From Bacteroidota bacterium (GTDB lineage Bacteria; Bacteroidota; Bacteroidia; Chitinophagales; LD1): DNA of 6,173 nucleotides. This document shows, piece after piece, positions 5,637 through 6,173 of the stretch. Made by a program: the position numbers and the translations under genes. Under the pieces are notes generated by a model. It saw only the letters and a list, made by a program, of their open reading frames with translations. It ran no database searches and was not told where the DNA came from. The DNA lies in contig JAFDYM010000422.1 in NCBI GenBank assembly GCA_018267435.1, forward strand, positions 1 through 6,173, given 5' to 3'. Every line of letters starts with the position of its first letter. The first letter of the stretch is position 1.

Positions 5637-6173
5637 ATGAAAAAGTGGATGATGTATGCAGCCTTTGCGCTGCCCGTGCTTATGGTAAGCTGTAAAGCAC
5701 TCGACAAGCTAACGCAATTTGACCTGGACTATAGCACTAGCTATACCTACGAGGCCAATACGCCGCCCAATACGCCCGATAGCGTGGCTACGCCAGATAT
5801 TACTACCAATATTGATCGCGAGCTAGAGATAAAAGAGAGTAAGAAGGAACTAATAGAAAGTGCAAAGCTGAAGGAAATGAAGCTACAGTTGAACTCCGAT
5901 GCCGGTACTAGGTTTACATTTCTAAAGTCGGTTGATTTGTACGTATCGGCTCCAGGTAGGGAGAAGGTATTGGTAGCTTACAAGCATGGCATAACCGATG
6001 ATATAGGTACAGAACTGGTGCTTGACCTAACCAATGTAGAGCTGCGCGACTATGTAAAAAATGATGTGATAACCCTACACGCCACTAGCGTAACCGACCA
6101 ATTGATACGCCGCAACATAACCGTAGATGTGAAGGTAAAATTCTTTGTAGATGCCAAGATACTAGGCATATAA
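5637..6173 (+). CDS. Putative lipoprotein of unknown function
   Basis: I do not recognise this 178-residue protein with confidence. It begins with a lipoprotein signal peptide: MKKW, a hydrophobic stretch (5-17), and a lipobox-like MVSC with the lipidated cysteine at C19. The residues after the cysteine (KALDKL) do not form the acidic export signal known for surface lipoproteins of Bacteroidota, so it may face the periplasm. Then come a Tyr/Thr/Pro-rich linker (about 31-55), a charged, probably helical stretch (60-82), and a C-terminal half (90-178) rich in alternating hydrophobic residues that suggests a beta-sandwich, including ITVDVKVKFFVDAKIL (161-176). No catalytic motif is seen. ATG 5637 is chosen over GTG 5631 because of the Shine-Dalgarno. 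The gene is complete. Its own promoter is likely, because a terminator separates it from nuoF. Confidence 0.8.
   Translation: MKKWMMYAAFALPVLMVSCKALDKLTQFDLDYSTSYTYEANTPPNTPDSVATPDITTNIDRELEIKESKKELIESAKLKEMKLQLNSDAGTRFTFLKSVDLYVSAPGREKVLVAYKHGITDDIGTELVLDLTNVELRDYVKNDVITLHATSVTDQLIRRNITVDVKVKFFVDAKILGI

Overview
The window carries the front half of a respiratory complex I (type I NADH:quinone oxidoreductase) operon, nuoA-nuoB-nuoC-nuoD-nuoE-nuoF, all on the + strand. A two-gene toxin-antitoxin-like cassette (DUF433 plus DUF5615/PIN-like) sits between nuoC and nuoD. A strong hairpin terminator follows nuoF, and then comes one lipoprotein gene that I do not recognise. The organism is most likely a member of Bacteroidota, perhaps of the Chitinophagales/Sphingobacteriales side. 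The reasons are the protein style of the Nuo subunits, separate nuoC and nuoD genes, nuo start codons without Shine-Dalgarno sequences, and a TAnnTTTG-type -7 promoter element ahead of nuoA. Placement below phylum is a guess.

Layout: 1-200 is a leader without a convincing gene, holding two AT-rich palindromes, a small stem-loop and a candidate promoter. 201-1679 holds nuoA, nuoB and nuoC, closely packed. 1686-2272 is the DUF433/DUF5615 pair, whose stop and start overlap by one base; it lies 6 bp after nuoC and 9 bp before nuoD, so it is probably co-transcribed with the nuo genes. 2282-5507 holds nuoD, nuoE and nuoF, with a repeat-bearing 53-bp gap between nuoD and nuoE. 5530-5567 is a near-perfect 17-bp terminator stem. 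5637-6173 is a lipoprotein gene with an almost ideal Shine-Dalgarno sequence.

How the genes work together: NuoE and NuoF form the NADH-oxidising tip (FMN, [2Fe-2S], [4Fe-4S]). NuoB, NuoC and NuoD form the connecting arm that carries electrons to quinone through cluster N2. NuoA is a small membrane subunit near the quinone site. All expected cofactor ligands in NuoB, NuoE and NuoF are present, so these subunits look functional. NuoG and NuoH-N are not in the window, so the operon either ends at nuoF or resumes after the lipoprotein gene.

The most notable points are the toxin-antitoxin-like cassette embedded in a core respiratory operon, with a toxin gene that is clearly more AT-rich (about 34% G+C against about 48% in early nuoD, counted by hand), and the strong Shine-Dalgarno and possible occluding hairpin ahead of the lipoprotein gene, which is out of character for this phylum. 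I see no clear evidence of a wholly new system.
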